Source of the DNA: Aquicoccus porphyridii
GTDB taxonomy: Bacteria > Pseudomonadota > Alphaproteobacteria > Rhodobacterales > Rhodobacteraceae
DNA: 64,000 nt
Assembly (NCBI RefSeq): GCF_008369105.1
Contig: NZ_VINQ01000002.1
Location: 291,298-355,297 of the forward strand
Reading direction: 5' to 3'
The notes under the pieces were generated by a model. The model did no database searches. It was not told the DNA's origin and saw nothing but the letters and a program-made list of their open reading frames with translations. The position numbers and the translations under genes were made by a program. Below are positions 9,801 to 19,078 of the stretch, one piece after another (the first letter of the stretch is position 1; each line of letters begins with the position of its first letter).

Positions 9801-10061
9801 GATGGATCGCGGAAGATCAGATTCGACCGAGGCCCAGCAAGAGGGCATCACACGGCCGCGGTCGGGTGCTCGCAACATCCGCGCAGGGCAGTTTATCCCG
9901 CAACGTCTTCCCCGGCCCGAAGCGGCGCGCACCCCATCGAAAGCACCCGGCCGGGGGGCGGCCGTGTGCTGCCCGGGCGGTTCTGCCGCTGTTCCGGGCG
10001 AGGGTGAACGCAACCAAACACAACGCGCCCTGCCTGCCCCTCCCAACCGGACCCACCCGTC
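9801..10061. other. 261-base non-coding stretch
   Basis: No credible coding frame was found between the acetyltransferase and the LysR regulator. The middle (about 9945-10005) is very GC-rich and can form stems (CACCCGGCCGGGGGGCGGCC and neighbours). No known RNA family was recognised. It must hold the promoter of the LysR gene. Confidence 0.5.
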
Positions 10062-10976
10062 ATGATCGACAAGCTCGAAATGTTCATCGCGCTCGCCAAG
10101 GAAGAGCATTTCGGCCGTGCCGCCGCCAGCCTCGGCATCACCCAGCCCTCGCTCTCGGCGGGCATCAAGCAGCTCGAAGAGCAACTCGGCGTGCAGCTCG
10201 TCTTTCGCGGCTCTCGCTATGGCGGGCTCACCCCCGAAGGCCAGACCGCGCTCGACTGGGCGCGCAAGATCGTCTCGGACACGCGCCAGTTGCGCGAGGA
10301 AATGCGCGCCACCCGGCATGGCCTCTCGGGGCAGTTGCGCATTGCCGTCATTCCCACCGCGCTCACCTGGGCCGCGCGCCTCTCGGCCCGGTTTGCCGAG
10401 AAACACCCCAACGTGCGCTTCACCATCCTGTCGCGCACCTCGGTCGAGATCCTCTCGATGCTCGAAAACCTCGATATCGACGCGGGCCTTTCCTATCTCG
10501 ACAACGAACCCATGGGCCGGGTCAGCAGCGTGCCGCTCTACGAGGAAACCTACATGCTGGTCTGCAACGAGGCCTCGCCCTTTGCCACCCGCGACGCGGT
10601 GGAATGGGGCGCGCTGGATGGCCAGAACCTCTGCCTTCTGACCCCCGACATGCAGAACCGCCGCATCATCAACGGCAATCTCGCCAGCGCCGGGATCACC
10701 CCGCAGGCGATGGTCGAGTCAAATTCAACCGTGGTGCTGGTCGCGCATGTCGTCTCGGGCGACTGGCTCACCGTGCTGCCCGGCGACATCGCGCGTTTCC
10801 TCGCGGGCGGCAAACCGCTGCGCCTCGTTCCGCTCATCACGCCCGATACCGGCCGGGCACAGGGCCATGCCGTGGGCCTCATCGCCCCCTATCGCGAGCC
10901 GCATACACCGGTTCTCTCAGCACTTCTCGACGAAGCACGCCGCATTTCGGAGGTGAAGGGTCGTTTGCGCTCATAA
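10062..10976 (+). CDS. fdsR: LysR-family regulator of formate dehydrogenase (FdsR-like)
   Basis: 304 residues. The N-terminal winged helix-turn-helix (about residues 5-65) contains EEHFGRAAASLGITQPSLSAGIKQLE and GGLTPEGQ; the rest is the two-lobed effector-binding domain. It lies directly upstream of fdsG on the same strand, 96 bases away, as the LysR gene fdsR does in other fds loci such as that of Cupriavidus. The likely role is activation of fdsGBACD in response to formate or a related effector. The assignment of function rests on position; the family is certain. Confidence 0.85.
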   Translation: MIDKLEMFIALAKEEHFGRAAASLGITQPSLSAGIKQLEEQLGVQLVFRGSRYGGLTPEGQTALDWARKIVSDTRQLREEMRATRHGLSGQLRIAVIPTALTWAARLSARFAEKHPNVRFTILSRTSVEILSMLENLDIDAGLSYLDNEPMGRVSSVPLYEETYMLVCNEASPFATRDAVEWGALDGQNLCLLTPDMQNRRIINGNLASAGITPQAMVESNSTVVLVAHVVSGDWLTVLPGDIARFLAGGKPLRLVPLITPDTGRAQGHAVGLIAPYREPHTPVLSALLDEARRISEVKGRLRS

Positions 10977-10989
10977 TAGGCTTAGACTA

Positions 10990-11000
10990 TCGTTTAACGA
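10990..11000. promoter_or_regulatory. Candidate LysR operator in the fds promoter
   Basis: TCGTTTAACGA is a perfect inverted repeat (TCGTT-T-AACGA) in the AT-rich 96-base gap between fdsR and fdsG, a gap otherwise unlike the GC-rich surroundings. A second imperfect repeat, ATACCGATAT, follows at 11002-11011. LysR proteins bind such interrupted dyads upstream of the operon they control. The -10 and -35 boxes could not be placed with confidence. Confidence 0.45.
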
Positions 11001-11072
11001 AATACCGATATTGATTTCTGAACGCAAAATCCGCATGACTCGCGCCCGAAGACCCCATTTTCGAGGCCAGCC

Positions 11073-11540
11073 ATGACCAACAGCCCGCCCACCGACGAGA
11101 TCATCGCGATCATCGACGCGCACAAGGCGCTCGAAGGCCCGCTCCTGCCGATCCTGCACGCCCTGCAAGACACGTTCGACCACATCCCGCAGGCCGCCGG
11201 GCCACTCATCTGCGACGCCCTCAACATCAGCCGCGCGGAACTGCATGGCGTGATCAGCTTCTATCACGATTTCCGCGACGCCCCCGCCGGGCGGCACGTC
11301 CTCAAGATCTGCCGCGCCGAGGCGTGCCAGGCCGTGGGCGGCAAGGCACTGGCCGAGGAAACGCTGGCCAAACTCGGGCTCGACTGGCACGGCACCACGC
11401 CGGGCGGCGCGGTCACGATCGAGCCGGTCTATTGCCTCGGGCTCTGTGCCTGCGCCCCCGCCGCGATGGTCGATGACCGGGTGATCGGCCGCATGGACAG
11501 CGCGAAAATGCAAACCCTTCTCGAAAAGGTGGGCGCATGA
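11073..11540 (+). CDS. fdsG: NAD-dependent formate dehydrogenase, gamma subunit
   Basis: 155 residues of the NuoE/24-kDa family. Cys80, Cys85, Cys121 and Cys125 (CRAEAC and CLGLC) are the ligands expected for the [2Fe-2S] cluster. In the soluble formate dehydrogenase the gamma subunit pairs with FdsB in the diaphorase half that passes electrons to NAD. Its last four bases overlap the ATG of fdsB, which indicates translational coupling. Confidence 0.95.
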   Translation: MTNSPPTDEIIAIIDAHKALEGPLLPILHALQDTFDHIPQAAGPLICDALNISRAELHGVISFYHDFRDAPAGRHVLKICRAEACQAVGGKALAEETLAKLGLDWHGTTPGGAVTIEPVYCLGLCACAPAAMVDDRVIGRMDSAKMQTLLEKVGA

Positions 11541-13057
11541 AACTCTACATCCCCCTCGACAGCGCCGCCAAGGCGCTCGGCGTCGACGAGGTGGCCGCCG
11601 CGCTCGCATCCGAGGCCGAGAAACAGGGCATCGAGATCGACATCATCCGCACCGGCTCGCGCGGCATGATCTGGCTCGAACCGCTGGTCGAGATCGAACA
11701 GGACGGCATCCGCATCGGCTTTGGCCCCGCCACGCCCGAAGACGCCGCCGCGATCCTTGCGGGCAACAGCGACAAGGCGCTCGGCCCGGTGGAAGAGCTC
11801 GACTGGATGAAACGCCAGGATCGCCTCACCTTCGCCCGTGTCGGCGTGATCGACCCGCTCGATCTGGCCGATTACGAGGCCCATGGTGGCCTCAACGGCC
11901 TGCGCCGGGCGCTCGGAATGACCGGGCAGGAGATCGTCGACGAGGTGAAAACCTCCGGCCTGCGCGGCCGCGGCGGCGCGGGCTTCCCGACCGGCATCAA
12001 GTGGCAGACCGTGCATGACGCCGACGCCCCGCAGAAATACATCGTCTGCAACGCCGACGAGGGCGACAGCGGCACGTTCGCCGACCGCATGATCATGGAG
12101 GGCGACCCCTTCACCCTGATCGAGGGCATGGCCATCGCGGGCCTCGCCGTGGGCGCGACCAAGGGCTATGTCTACCTGCGCTCGGAATATCCCGACGCCA
12201 TCGCCATCATGTCCCGCGCGGTTGAAATCGCCCGCGCCAAGGGGCTCTTGGGCGCCGACGTGCTCGGCTCGGGCCGTGCCTTCGACATGGAAATCCGCAA
12301 GGGTGCGGGCGCCTATGTCTGTGGCGAGGAAACCTCGCTCCTCAATTCGCTCGAAGGCAAGCGCGGCATCGTGCGCGCCAAGCCGCCCCTGCCCGCGCTC
12401 GAAGGCTTCCTCGCGCGACCGACCGTGGTCAACAACGTGATCAGCCTCGCCACCGTGCCGGTGATCTTCGAGAAGGGCGCGCAAGCCTATGCCGATTTCG
12501 GGCTCGGTCGCTCGCGCGGCACCGTGACCCTGCAGATCGCCGGGAACGTGGCGCGCGGCGGGCTCTTCGAGACCGCGTTCGGCATCACCCTCGGCGAGGT
12601 GGTGAACGATCTCGGCGGCGGCTCCGCCACCGGCCGCCCGGTGAAGGCGGCACAGGTCGGCGGGCCGCTCGGTGCCTACCTGCCCGTGTCGAAATTCGAC
12701 GCCCCGCTGGGCTATGAAGAGCTTGACGCCGAGGGCGGCCTGCTCGGCCATGCCGGGATCGTGATTTTCGATGACAGCGCGGATATGCTAGAAATGGCCC
12801 GCTTCGCGATGGAATTCTGCGCGGTTGAGTCCTGCGGGAAATGCACACCCTGCCGGATCGGCGCGGTGCGCGGGGTCGAAACCATCGACCGCATCGCCCA
12901 AGGCGACGCCGATGCCCTGCCCCTCCTGACCGATCTGTGCGAGGTGATGAAAGACGGCTCGCTCTGCGCGCTCGGCGGTTTCACCCCCTTGCCGGTGATG
13001 TCCGCCGTCTCCCATTTCCCCGACGATTTCGCGCATGGCCGCGCGGCGGCCGAGTGA
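11537..13057 (+). CDS. fdsB: NAD-dependent formate dehydrogenase, beta subunit
   Basis: 506 residues of the NuoF/51-kDa family, with an N-terminal thioredoxin-like extension of about 110 residues. GLRGRGGAGFPTGIKW is the NADH/FMN site, GAGAYVCGEETSLLNSLEG the FMN-binding loop, and ESCGKCTPCRIG with a later Cys in LCALGGF gives the four ligands of a [4Fe-4S] cluster. It carries FMN and reduces NAD with electrons from FdsA. Second gene of the operon. Confidence 0.95.
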   Translation: MKLYIPLDSAAKALGVDEVAAALASEAEKQGIEIDIIRTGSRGMIWLEPLVEIEQDGIRIGFGPATPEDAAAILAGNSDKALGPVEELDWMKRQDRLTFARVGVIDPLDLADYEAHGGLNGLRRALGMTGQEIVDEVKTSGLRGRGGAGFPTGIKWQTVHDADAPQKYIVCNADEGDSGTFADRMIMEGDPFTLIEGMAIAGLAVGATKGYVYLRSEYPDAIAIMSRAVEIARAKGLLGADVLGSGRAFDMEIRKGAGAYVCGEETSLLNSLEGKRGIVRAKPPLPALEGFLARPTVVNNVISLATVPVIFEKGAQAYADFGLGRSRGTVTLQIAGNVARGGLFETAFGITLGEVVNDLGGGSATGRPVKAAQVGGPLGAYLPVSKFDAPLGYEELDAEGGLLGHAGIVIFDDSADMLEMARFAMEFCAVESCGKCTPCRIGAVRGVETIDRIAQGDADALPLLTDLCEVMKDGSLCALGGFTPLPVMSAVSHFPDDFAHGRAAAE

Positions 13058-13102
13058 CATGATTTCTCGCAGAGAACTCCTTGGTCCAGAAGGAACAAGA
13101 CC

Positions 13103-16009
13103 ATGAAAGACTTCATCATCCCCGACGACCGCGACATGGGCACCCCCGCGCGCGAGGGCGCGCCCGTCACCCTCACCATCGACGGGTTCGACGTGACCGT
13201 GCCCGAGGGCACCTCCGTGATGCGCGCCGCCGCCGAAGCAGGCATTTCCGTGCCGAAACTCTGCGCCACCGACAGCGTCGAGGCGTTCGGCTCCTGCCGC
13301 CTCTGCGTGGTCGAGATCGAGGGCCGCCGCGGCACGCCCTCCTCCTGCACCACGCCGGTCGCACCCGGCATGGTCGTGCATACCGGCTCCTCGAAGGTGC
13401 GCAAGATCCGCCGCGGCGTGATGGAGCTCTACATCTCGGATCACCCGCTCGACTGCCTGACCTGCTCGGCCAATGGCGATTGCGAATTGCAGGACATGGC
13501 CGGCGCCGTCGGCCTGCGCGACGTGCGCTATACCGCCCCCGAGGGCGCCCCGCTCGACAACCATTTCGAGGCCCGCGACACCTCGGGCGAAAACCACCGC
13601 TATCTGCCCAAGGACGACTCCAACCCCTATTTCACCTATGACCCGTCGAAATGCATCGTCTGCTCGCGCTGCGTGCGCGCCTGCGAAGAGGTGCAGGGCA
13701 CCTTCGCCCTCACCATTGAGGGCCGCGGCTTTGACAGCCGTGTGAGCGCGGGCAACATCTTCGACGATTTCCTCTCCTCCGACTGCGTAAGCTGCGGCGC
13801 CTGCGTGCAGGCCTGCCCCACCGCCACGTTGCAGGAAAAATCGGTGATTGAACTGGGCACCCCCGAACGCTCGGTCGTCACCACCTGCGCCTATTGCGGC
13901 GTCGGCTGTTCGTTCAAGGCCGAGATGCAGGGCGACACGCTGGTGCGCATGGTGCCATGGAAGCAGGGCAAGGCCAATCGCGGCCATTCCTGCGTCAAGG
14001 GCCGCTTCGCCTATGGCTATGCCCACCACCAGGACCGCATCCTCAACCCTATGATCCGCGACCGCATCACCGACCCATGGCGCGAGGTTTCGTGGGACGA
14101 GGCGCTTTCCTTCGCCGCCACCCGCCTGCGCGCCCTGCAGGAAAAGCACGGCCAGAAAAGCATCGGCGTCATCACGTCGAGCCGCTGCACCAACGAGGAA
14201 ACCTACCTCGTGCAGAAACTCACCCGCGCCGTCTTCATGAACAACAACACCGACACCTGTGCCCGGGTCTGCCATTCGCCCACCGGCTACGGGCTGGGCC
14301 AGACCTTCGGCACCTCCGCGGGCACACAGGATTTCGACAGCGTCGAAAAGACCGACGTGGTGATCGTGATCGGCGCCAACCCCACCGATGGCCACCCGGT
14401 CTTTGCCAGCCGCCTCAAGAAACGCCTGCGCGCGGGCGCGAAACTCATCGTGATCGACCCGCGCCGCATCGACCTTGTGAAATCGGCCCATGTCGAGGCC
14501 GCGCATCACCTGCCGCTGCGCCCCGGCACCAATGTCGCCGTGGTCACCGCGCTGGCCCATGTGATCGTCACCGAGAAACTCTATGACGAGGAGTTCATCC
14601 GCACCCGCTGCGACTGGGACGAGTTCCAGGCCTATGCCGAATTCGTCGCCGATCCGCGCCACAGCCCCGAGGCGACCGAGGAACTGACCCGCGTGCCCGC
14701 CGCCGACCTGCGCGAAGCCGCGCGGCTCTTTGCCACCGGCGGCAACGGCGCGATCTATTATGGCCTCGGCGTCACCGAACATTCCCAAGGCTCGACCACC
14801 GTGATGGGCATTGCCAACCTCGCCATGCTCACCGGCAATATCGGCCGCCCCGGCGTCGGCGTAAACCCGCTGCGCGGCCAGAACAACGTGCAGGGCTCCT
14901 GCGACATGGGCTCCTTCCCGCACGAACTGCCCGGCTATCGCCATGTGAAACTCCCCGAGGTGCGCAAGATCTTCGAGGACGCATGGGGCGTCACCATCGA
15001 CCCCGAACCGGGCCTGCGCATCCCCAACATGCTCGACGCCGCCGTCGATGGCACCTTCAAGGGACTTTATTGCCAGGGCGAGGACATCCTGCAATCCGAC
15101 CCGGATACGAAACACGTCGCCGCCGGTCTCGCCGCGATGGAATGCGTCATCGTGCATGACCTCTTTCTCAACGAGACGGCGAATTACGCGCATGTCTTCC
15201 TGCCCGGCTCGACCTTCCTTGAAAAGGACGGCACCTTCACCAACGCCGAACGCCGCATCAACCGCGTGCGCAAGGTCATGGCACCCCTGAACGGCTATGC
15301 CGATTGGGAGATCACCCAGATGCTGGCCAACGCCATGCTGAAAGAATCGGGGGGCGCCAACTGGACCTATACCCACCCCAGCCAGATCATGGACGAGATC
15401 GCGGCCACCACCCCCAGCTTCGCGGGCGTCACCTACGGGATGCTCGACGAGAAAGGCTCGGTGCAATGGCCCTGCAACGAGGATCACCCCGACGGCACGC
15501 CGCTCATGCATGTCGATGAATTCATGCGCGGCAAGGGGCGGTTCATCGTCACCGAATACGTGGCCACGGACGAAAAGACCGGCCCGCGCTTCCCGCTCCT
15601 GCTCACCACGGGCCGGGTTCTGTCGCAATATAACGTCGGCGCACAGACACGGCGCACCGCCAACTCCGTCTGGCATGGCGAGGACGTGCTCGAAATCCAC
15701 CCCCACGACGCCGAGAACCGCGGGCTGAACGAAGGCGACTGGGTCAAGCTGGCCTCGCGCTCGGGTGAAACCGCGCTGCGCGCCCATGTCACCGAACGGG
15801 TGGCGCCGGGCGTGGTCTATACCACCTTCCACCACCCCGACACGCAGGCCAATGTCGTGACCACCGATTTCTCGGACTGGGCCACCAACTGCCCGGAGTA
15901 CAAGGTGACGGCGGTGCAGGTCTCGGCCTCGAACGGGCCTTCCGAGTGGCAGGAGGACTATGCCGCACAGGCCGAAATGGCCCGCCGCATCCTGCCCGCC
16001 GCCGAGTGA
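13103..16009 (+). CDS. fdsA: NAD-dependent formate dehydrogenase, catalytic alpha subunit
   Basis: 968 residues. The N-terminal 245 residues bind iron-sulfur clusters: a [2Fe-2S] ferredoxin-like domain (Cys54, 65, 68, 82), a His/Cys-type cluster site (HPLDCLTC, then C127) and two ferredoxin CxxCxxC motifs (CIVCSRC, CVSCGAC). From about 255 it is a bis-MGD molybdoenzyme with another [4Fe-4S] site (CAYCGVGC). The molybdenum ligand is Cys390 in CARVCHSPTG, where selenocysteine enzymes have Sec, so this is the Cys form and needs no UGA recoding. It oxidises formate to CO2 in the cytoplasm. A 45-base gap with a clear ribosome site (AGAAGGAACAAG) separates it from fdsB. Confidence 0.96.
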   Translation: MKDFIIPDDRDMGTPAREGAPVTLTIDGFDVTVPEGTSVMRAAAEAGISVPKLCATDSVEAFGSCRLCVVEIEGRRGTPSSCTTPVAPGMVVHTGSSKVRKIRRGVMELYISDHPLDCLTCSANGDCELQDMAGAVGLRDVRYTAPEGAPLDNHFEARDTSGENHRYLPKDDSNPYFTYDPSKCIVCSRCVRACEEVQGTFALTIEGRGFDSRVSAGNIFDDFLSSDCVSCGACVQACPTATLQEKSVIELGTPERSVVTTCAYCGVGCSFKAEMQGDTLVRMVPWKQGKANRGHSCVKGRFAYGYAHHQDRILNPMIRDRITDPWREVSWDEALSFAATRLRALQEKHGQKSIGVITSSRCTNEETYLVQKLTRAVFMNNNTDTCARVCHSPTGYGLGQTFGTSAGTQDFDSVEKTDVVIVIGANPTDGHPVFASRLKKRLRAGAKLIVIDPRRIDLVKSAHVEAAHHLPLRPGTNVAVVTALAHVIVTEKLYDEEFIRTRCDWDEFQAYAEFVADPRHSPEATEELTRVPAADLREAARLFATGGNGAIYYGLGVTEHSQGSTTVMGIANLAMLTGNIGRPGVGVNPLRGQNNVQGSCDMGSFPHELPGYRHVKLPEVRKIFEDAWGVTIDPEPGLRIPNMLDAAVDGTFKGLYCQGEDILQSDPDTKHVAAGLAAMECVIVHDLFLNETANYAHVFLPGSTFLEKDGTFTNAERRINRVRKVMAPLNGYADWEITQMLANAMLKESGGANWTYTHPSQIMDEIAATTPSFAGVTYGMLDEKGSVQWPCNEDHPDGTPLMHVDEFMRGKGRFIVTEYVATDEKTGPRFPLLLTTGRVLSQYNVGAQTRRTANSVWHGEDVLEIHPHDAENRGLNEGDWVKLASRSGETALRAHVTERVAPGVVYTTFHHPDTQANVVTTDFSDWATNCPEYKVTAVQVSASNGPSEWQEDYAAQAEMARRILPAAE

Positions 16010-16014
16010 TCGCC

Positions 16015-16842
16015 ATGACCCGCCTGCCCCCCATCGCCATGTCGCATCCGGGCCTGTCGCTGCGCCCCGATGGCGCGGTGCGCGTGCATCGCACCCTGCC
16101 CGAGGAAACGGCGGTCGCGATGGTCTATGACGGCACCACGCAGGCGGTGATGATGGCCACCCCCGCCAATATCGGGGATTTCGCGTTGGGCTTCTCGCTG
16201 GGCGAAGGCATCGTCACCGACCCCGCCCAGATCGAGGAGATCGAGATCGCGCCGCAGGAGAACGGCATCGAGGCGCGGATGTGGCTGCACGCCGACCGGC
16301 GCGCGGCACTCGACGCGCGCCGCCGTTTCATGGCCGGGCCGGTGGGCTGTGGCCTTTGCGGCATCGACAGCCTCGCCGAGGCCACCCGCCCCCTGCCCGC
16401 CGTCTCCGGCGACACCTTGCGCCTCACCCGGGCCGAGGTCGCCGCCGCGTCCGACGCGCTGCGCGCCCATCAGCCGCTGCATGACCAGACCCATGCCAGC
16501 CACGCGGCGGGCTTTCTCATCCCCGGTCAGGGCATCGTCATGGCGCGCGAGGACGTGGGCCGCCACAACGCCCTCGACAAGCTCATCGGCGCACTGGCCC
16601 GCGCGGGGATCGCCCCGTCAACCGGCGCCTTCGTGCTGACCTCGCGGCTCTCGGTCGAACTGGTGCAGAAATGCGCCATCGCGGGCGGCCCCGCGCTCAT
16701 CGCCGTCTCGGCCCCCACCGCCCATGCCCTGCGCCTCGCCGAAGGTGCCGGCATCACGCTCGCCGCCTTTGCCCGCGGCGGCGGCTTCGACGTCTATTCC
16801 CATCCCCATCGCATCACATCCGAGGTCACAGATGTCGCCTGA
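16015..16842 (+). CDS. fdsC: Formate dehydrogenase maturation factor FdhD/FdsC
   Basis: 275 residues from the ATG at 16015, five bases after the fdsA stop. FdhD-family proteins bind bis-MGD and help to sulfurate it before insertion into formate dehydrogenase. The family's CxxC loop is Cys112-Gly-Leu-Cys115 in VGCGLCGIDSL. Also visible are GDFALGFSLGEGI near residue 55 and the C-terminal HNALDKLIGAL and VQKCAIAGGP blocks. Its position after fdsA matches fdsC of other fds operons. Confidence 0.94.
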   Translation: MTRLPPIAMSHPGLSLRPDGAVRVHRTLPEETAVAMVYDGTTQAVMMATPANIGDFALGFSLGEGIVTDPAQIEEIEIAPQENGIEARMWLHADRRAALDARRRFMAGPVGCGLCGIDSLAEATRPLPAVSGDTLRLTRAEVAAASDALRAHQPLHDQTHASHAAGFLIPGQGIVMAREDVGRHNALDKLIGALARAGIAPSTGAFVLTSRLSVELVQKCAIAGGPALIAVSAPTAHALRLAEGAGITLAAFARGGGFDVYSHPHRITSEVTDVA

Positions 16843-17035
16843 GAAAATGGTTCACATGGCCAACCAGATCGCCACCTTCTTCAAGAGCCAGCCGGGCGAG
16901 GATCAGGCCGAGCGCGTCGCGGGCCATTTGCGCGATTTCTGGGAGCCGCGGATGCGCGACCAGCTCAAGGCGCATGTCGCCGCGGGCGGCGACGGGCTCG
17001 ACGATCTGGTGATCAAAGCGGCGCAGCAGGTCTGA
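16832..17035 (+). CDS. fdsD: Formate dehydrogenase delta subunit
   Basis: 67 residues if it starts at the ATG at 16832, which lies inside the end of fdsC and has GAGGT five bases upstream; starts at 16847 or 16856 are also possible. FdsD is a small protein needed for active enzyme. The segment MANQIATFFKSQ followed by AERVAGHLRDFWEPRMR is the family pattern. Last gene of the fds operon. Confidence 0.9.
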   Translation: MSPEKMVHMANQIATFFKSQPGEDQAERVAGHLRDFWEPRMRDQLKAHVAAGGDGLDDLVIKAAQQV

Positions 17036-17080
17036 GCCGCCCCGTCGGGGCCGGGCGTGCACCACGGCACCGCGCGCCCG

Positions 17081-17190
17081 GTTAACCGGGTTCGTGAACA
17101 AAACCTTGCCAAACACCCGGCAGCCGGGCAGCAGCCGGGCGACAGCCGGATGTCACCCCCCAGTTTTGCGCCCCCCACGGCCCGTTAACC
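17081..17190. repeat. Intergenic element bounded by GTTAACC, copy 1
   Basis: GTTAACC stands at 17081 and again at 17184, with the shared core ACAGCCGGA, TCACCCCCC and a TTTTGCG stretch between. A related copy at 57006-57115 has the same 103-base spacing between its GTTAACC ends, and a third lies at 34510-34621. The 17 bases GTTAACCCCACCGCGCG at its right end are identical in this copy and in the one at 57 kb. It lies between fdsD and ppx. Function unknown. Confidence 0.6.
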
Positions 17191-17289
17191 CCACCGCGCG
17201 GTGCGGCAATGATGCGCAAACCCGTCACCGCCGTTGACCCTTGCGGACACCCTTGCCATAACAGGCTCAAATGGCCCCCGGGGAACTGC

Positions 17290-18834
17290 ATGGACATGGA
17301 AAACCAGGCAACGCCAACCGACTGGGGGCCATTCGGTCGCCCGCTTTTCGATGACCCCTCGGCCCGCGCCCTCTCGCGCGTCGGCGTGGTCGATGTCGGC
17401 TCCAACTCGGTCCGGCTCGTCGTCTTCGACGGCGCCGCCCGCTCACCGGCCTATTTTTTCAACGAAAAAATCATGTGCGCCCTCGGCGAGGGCCTCGGCG
17501 AAACCGGCCGCCTGAACCCGCAAGGCCGGGTGCGCGCGCTCTCGGCCATCCGCCGGTTCCAGCGCCTCGGCGAAGGCATGGGCACCGGCCCGCTCACCGC
17601 GGTGGCCACCGCCGCCGTGCGCGACGCCGCCGACGGCGAGGAATTCACCGCACTGGTCGAAGAGCAGACCGGCCTCAAACTGCATGTCATCGACGGTCTC
17701 GAAGAGGCCCGCCTCTCGGCCCAGGGCGTGCTCCTCGGCTGGCCCGGCTCCTACGGCCTCGTCTGCGACATCGGCGGCGCCTCGATGGAATTGGCCGAGA
17801 TCAATGGCGGCAAGGTCGGGCGCCGCGTCAGCTCGCAACTGGGCCCGCTCAGGCTCAAGGGGATGAAGGGCGGCAAGAAGGCGCGCAAGGCCCATATTCA
17901 AAGCGTTCTCAAGGATTTGCACGAACATATGGGCGACCAGCACAATCGCCTTTTCCTGGTCGGCGGCTCATGGCGCGCCATCGCCCGGATCGACATGGAC
18001 CGCCAGGGCTACCCGCTCCACGTGCTGCATGAATACCGGATGAGCCGCAAGGCGGTCTCTGCCACCGCCAAGTATATCGCCCAGAACGACCCCGAGGAAC
18101 TGCGCGTGCGCTGTGGCGTCTCGACCCAGCGCATGGCGCTTGTCCCCATCGCCGCCGAGGTGCTCAAGGAAGTGGTCAAGACCTTCGGCCCCCGCGACAT
18201 CGCGATCTCGTCCTATGGCATCCGCGAGGGCATGTTGTTCGAACAGATGCCGCCGAAACTGCGCGACCGCGACCCGCTGATCGAAGCCTGTCACTTTGCC
18301 GAATCCAAGGATGCCCGCCTGCCCGGTTTCGGCCGCACGCTTTACGATTTCATAAACCCTTTGTTCAAACATGCCCCGCAAGAACGCCTCCGCCTGATCA
18401 AGGCCGCCTGCCTTTTGCATGATGTGACGTGGCGTGCGCATCCCGACTACCGGGCGGAGTTGTGTTTCGACAACGCCACCCGCGCCAATCTCGGCGGGCT
18501 CAAGCATTCCGAGCGCGTCTTTCTCGGTCTCGCCCTGCTGCACCGCTATTCCAACTCGCGCAAGGGCAGCCGCTTCGAACCGCTTTTCGACCTGATCCCC
18601 GAGAACGAGCAAAGGATCGCCGAGGTGGTCGGCAAGGCAATGCGTTTCGGCGCGATGCTCTGGCTCAAGAAAGACGCCGAACTCGGGCATCTGCGGCTCT
18701 ATCCCAAGAAGAAACTGCTCGAACTCACGCTTTCCCCCGAAGCCGCACCGCTGTTCGGAGAGGTGGCCGAGGCCCGTTTCCAATCGCTTGCCGCCGCGCT
18801 CGGGGCCACGCCGCTGGTGAACAAGAAACCCTGA
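17290..18834 (+). CDS. ppx: Exopolyphosphatase, Ppx/GppA family
   Basis: 514 residues from the ATG at 17290. The ASKHA-fold phosphatase domain shows GVVDVGSNSVRLVVFD at about residue 33 and DIGGASMEL at about 160. The C-terminal half has the HD-like helical domain with CLLHDVTWRAHP. Members cleave terminal phosphate from polyphosphate or the 5'-phosphate of pppGpp. An in-frame start at 17209 would add residues with no family likeness. It stands alone, with the repeat element upstream and the cold-shock gene downstream. Confidence 0.92.
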   Translation: MDMENQATPTDWGPFGRPLFDDPSARALSRVGVVDVGSNSVRLVVFDGAARSPAYFFNEKIMCALGEGLGETGRLNPQGRVRALSAIRRFQRLGEGMGTGPLTAVATAAVRDAADGEEFTALVEEQTGLKLHVIDGLEEARLSAQGVLLGWPGSYGLVCDIGGASMELAEINGGKVGRRVSSQLGPLRLKGMKGGKKARKAHIQSVLKDLHEHMGDQHNRLFLVGGSWRAIARIDMDRQGYPLHVLHEYRMSRKAVSATAKYIAQNDPEELRVRCGVSTQRMALVPIAAEVLKEVVKTFGPRDIAISSYGIREGMLFEQMPPKLRDRDPLIEACHFAESKDARLPGFGRTLYDFINPLFKHAPQERLRLIKAACLLHDVTWRAHPDYRAELCFDNATRANLGGLKHSERVFLGLALLHRYSNSRKGSRFEPLFDLIPENEQRIAEVVGKAMRFGAMLWLKKDAELGHLRLYPKKKLLELTLSPEAAPLFGEVAEARFQSLAAALGATPLVNKKP

Positions 18835-18930
18835 AAAATCAGCGCCTTGACAGGTCATTTCCGCCCAGGAAATCGACGGGAATACGCGCATTCAACATGG
18901 CATACCGTACAAATGTCATGAAATTTTCTC

Positions 18931-18959
18931 TTGATTTTTGGTCGACATCGTCCAATATT
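18931..18959 (+). promoter_or_regulatory. Promoter of the cold-shock gene with a long leader
   Basis: TTGATT at 18931-18936 and AATATT at 18954-18959 are separated by 17 bases, giving a sigma-70-like promoter in an AT-rich patch. The transcript would carry a leader of about 110 bases before the csp ATG, as cold-shock mRNAs often do; such leaders act as RNA thermosensors in other bacteria. No thermosensor structure was folded here. Confidence 0.5.
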
Positions 18960-19078
18960 TTTCCTGCGACGTTACCACTATCGACCACTGCTCCTTCACC
19001 GGCCAGTCACTCGATTTTGTACTGACTGAGCGATCCTGCCGCAATCCCGCGCGCAGACATATTGAAGGAGAAGAGACG

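Noticed and set aside
12788-15835. Open frame of about 1,000 codons on the minus strand
   Set aside because: Antisense to fdsB/fdsA; its Gly/Ala/His/Val-rich product has no domain pattern.
17081-17190. GTTAACC ends as CtrA binding half-sites
   Set aside because: They contain TTAACC, but the TTAA-N7-TTAA spacing and the following AT are missing, and the 103-base spacing is shared as part of a larger repeat.
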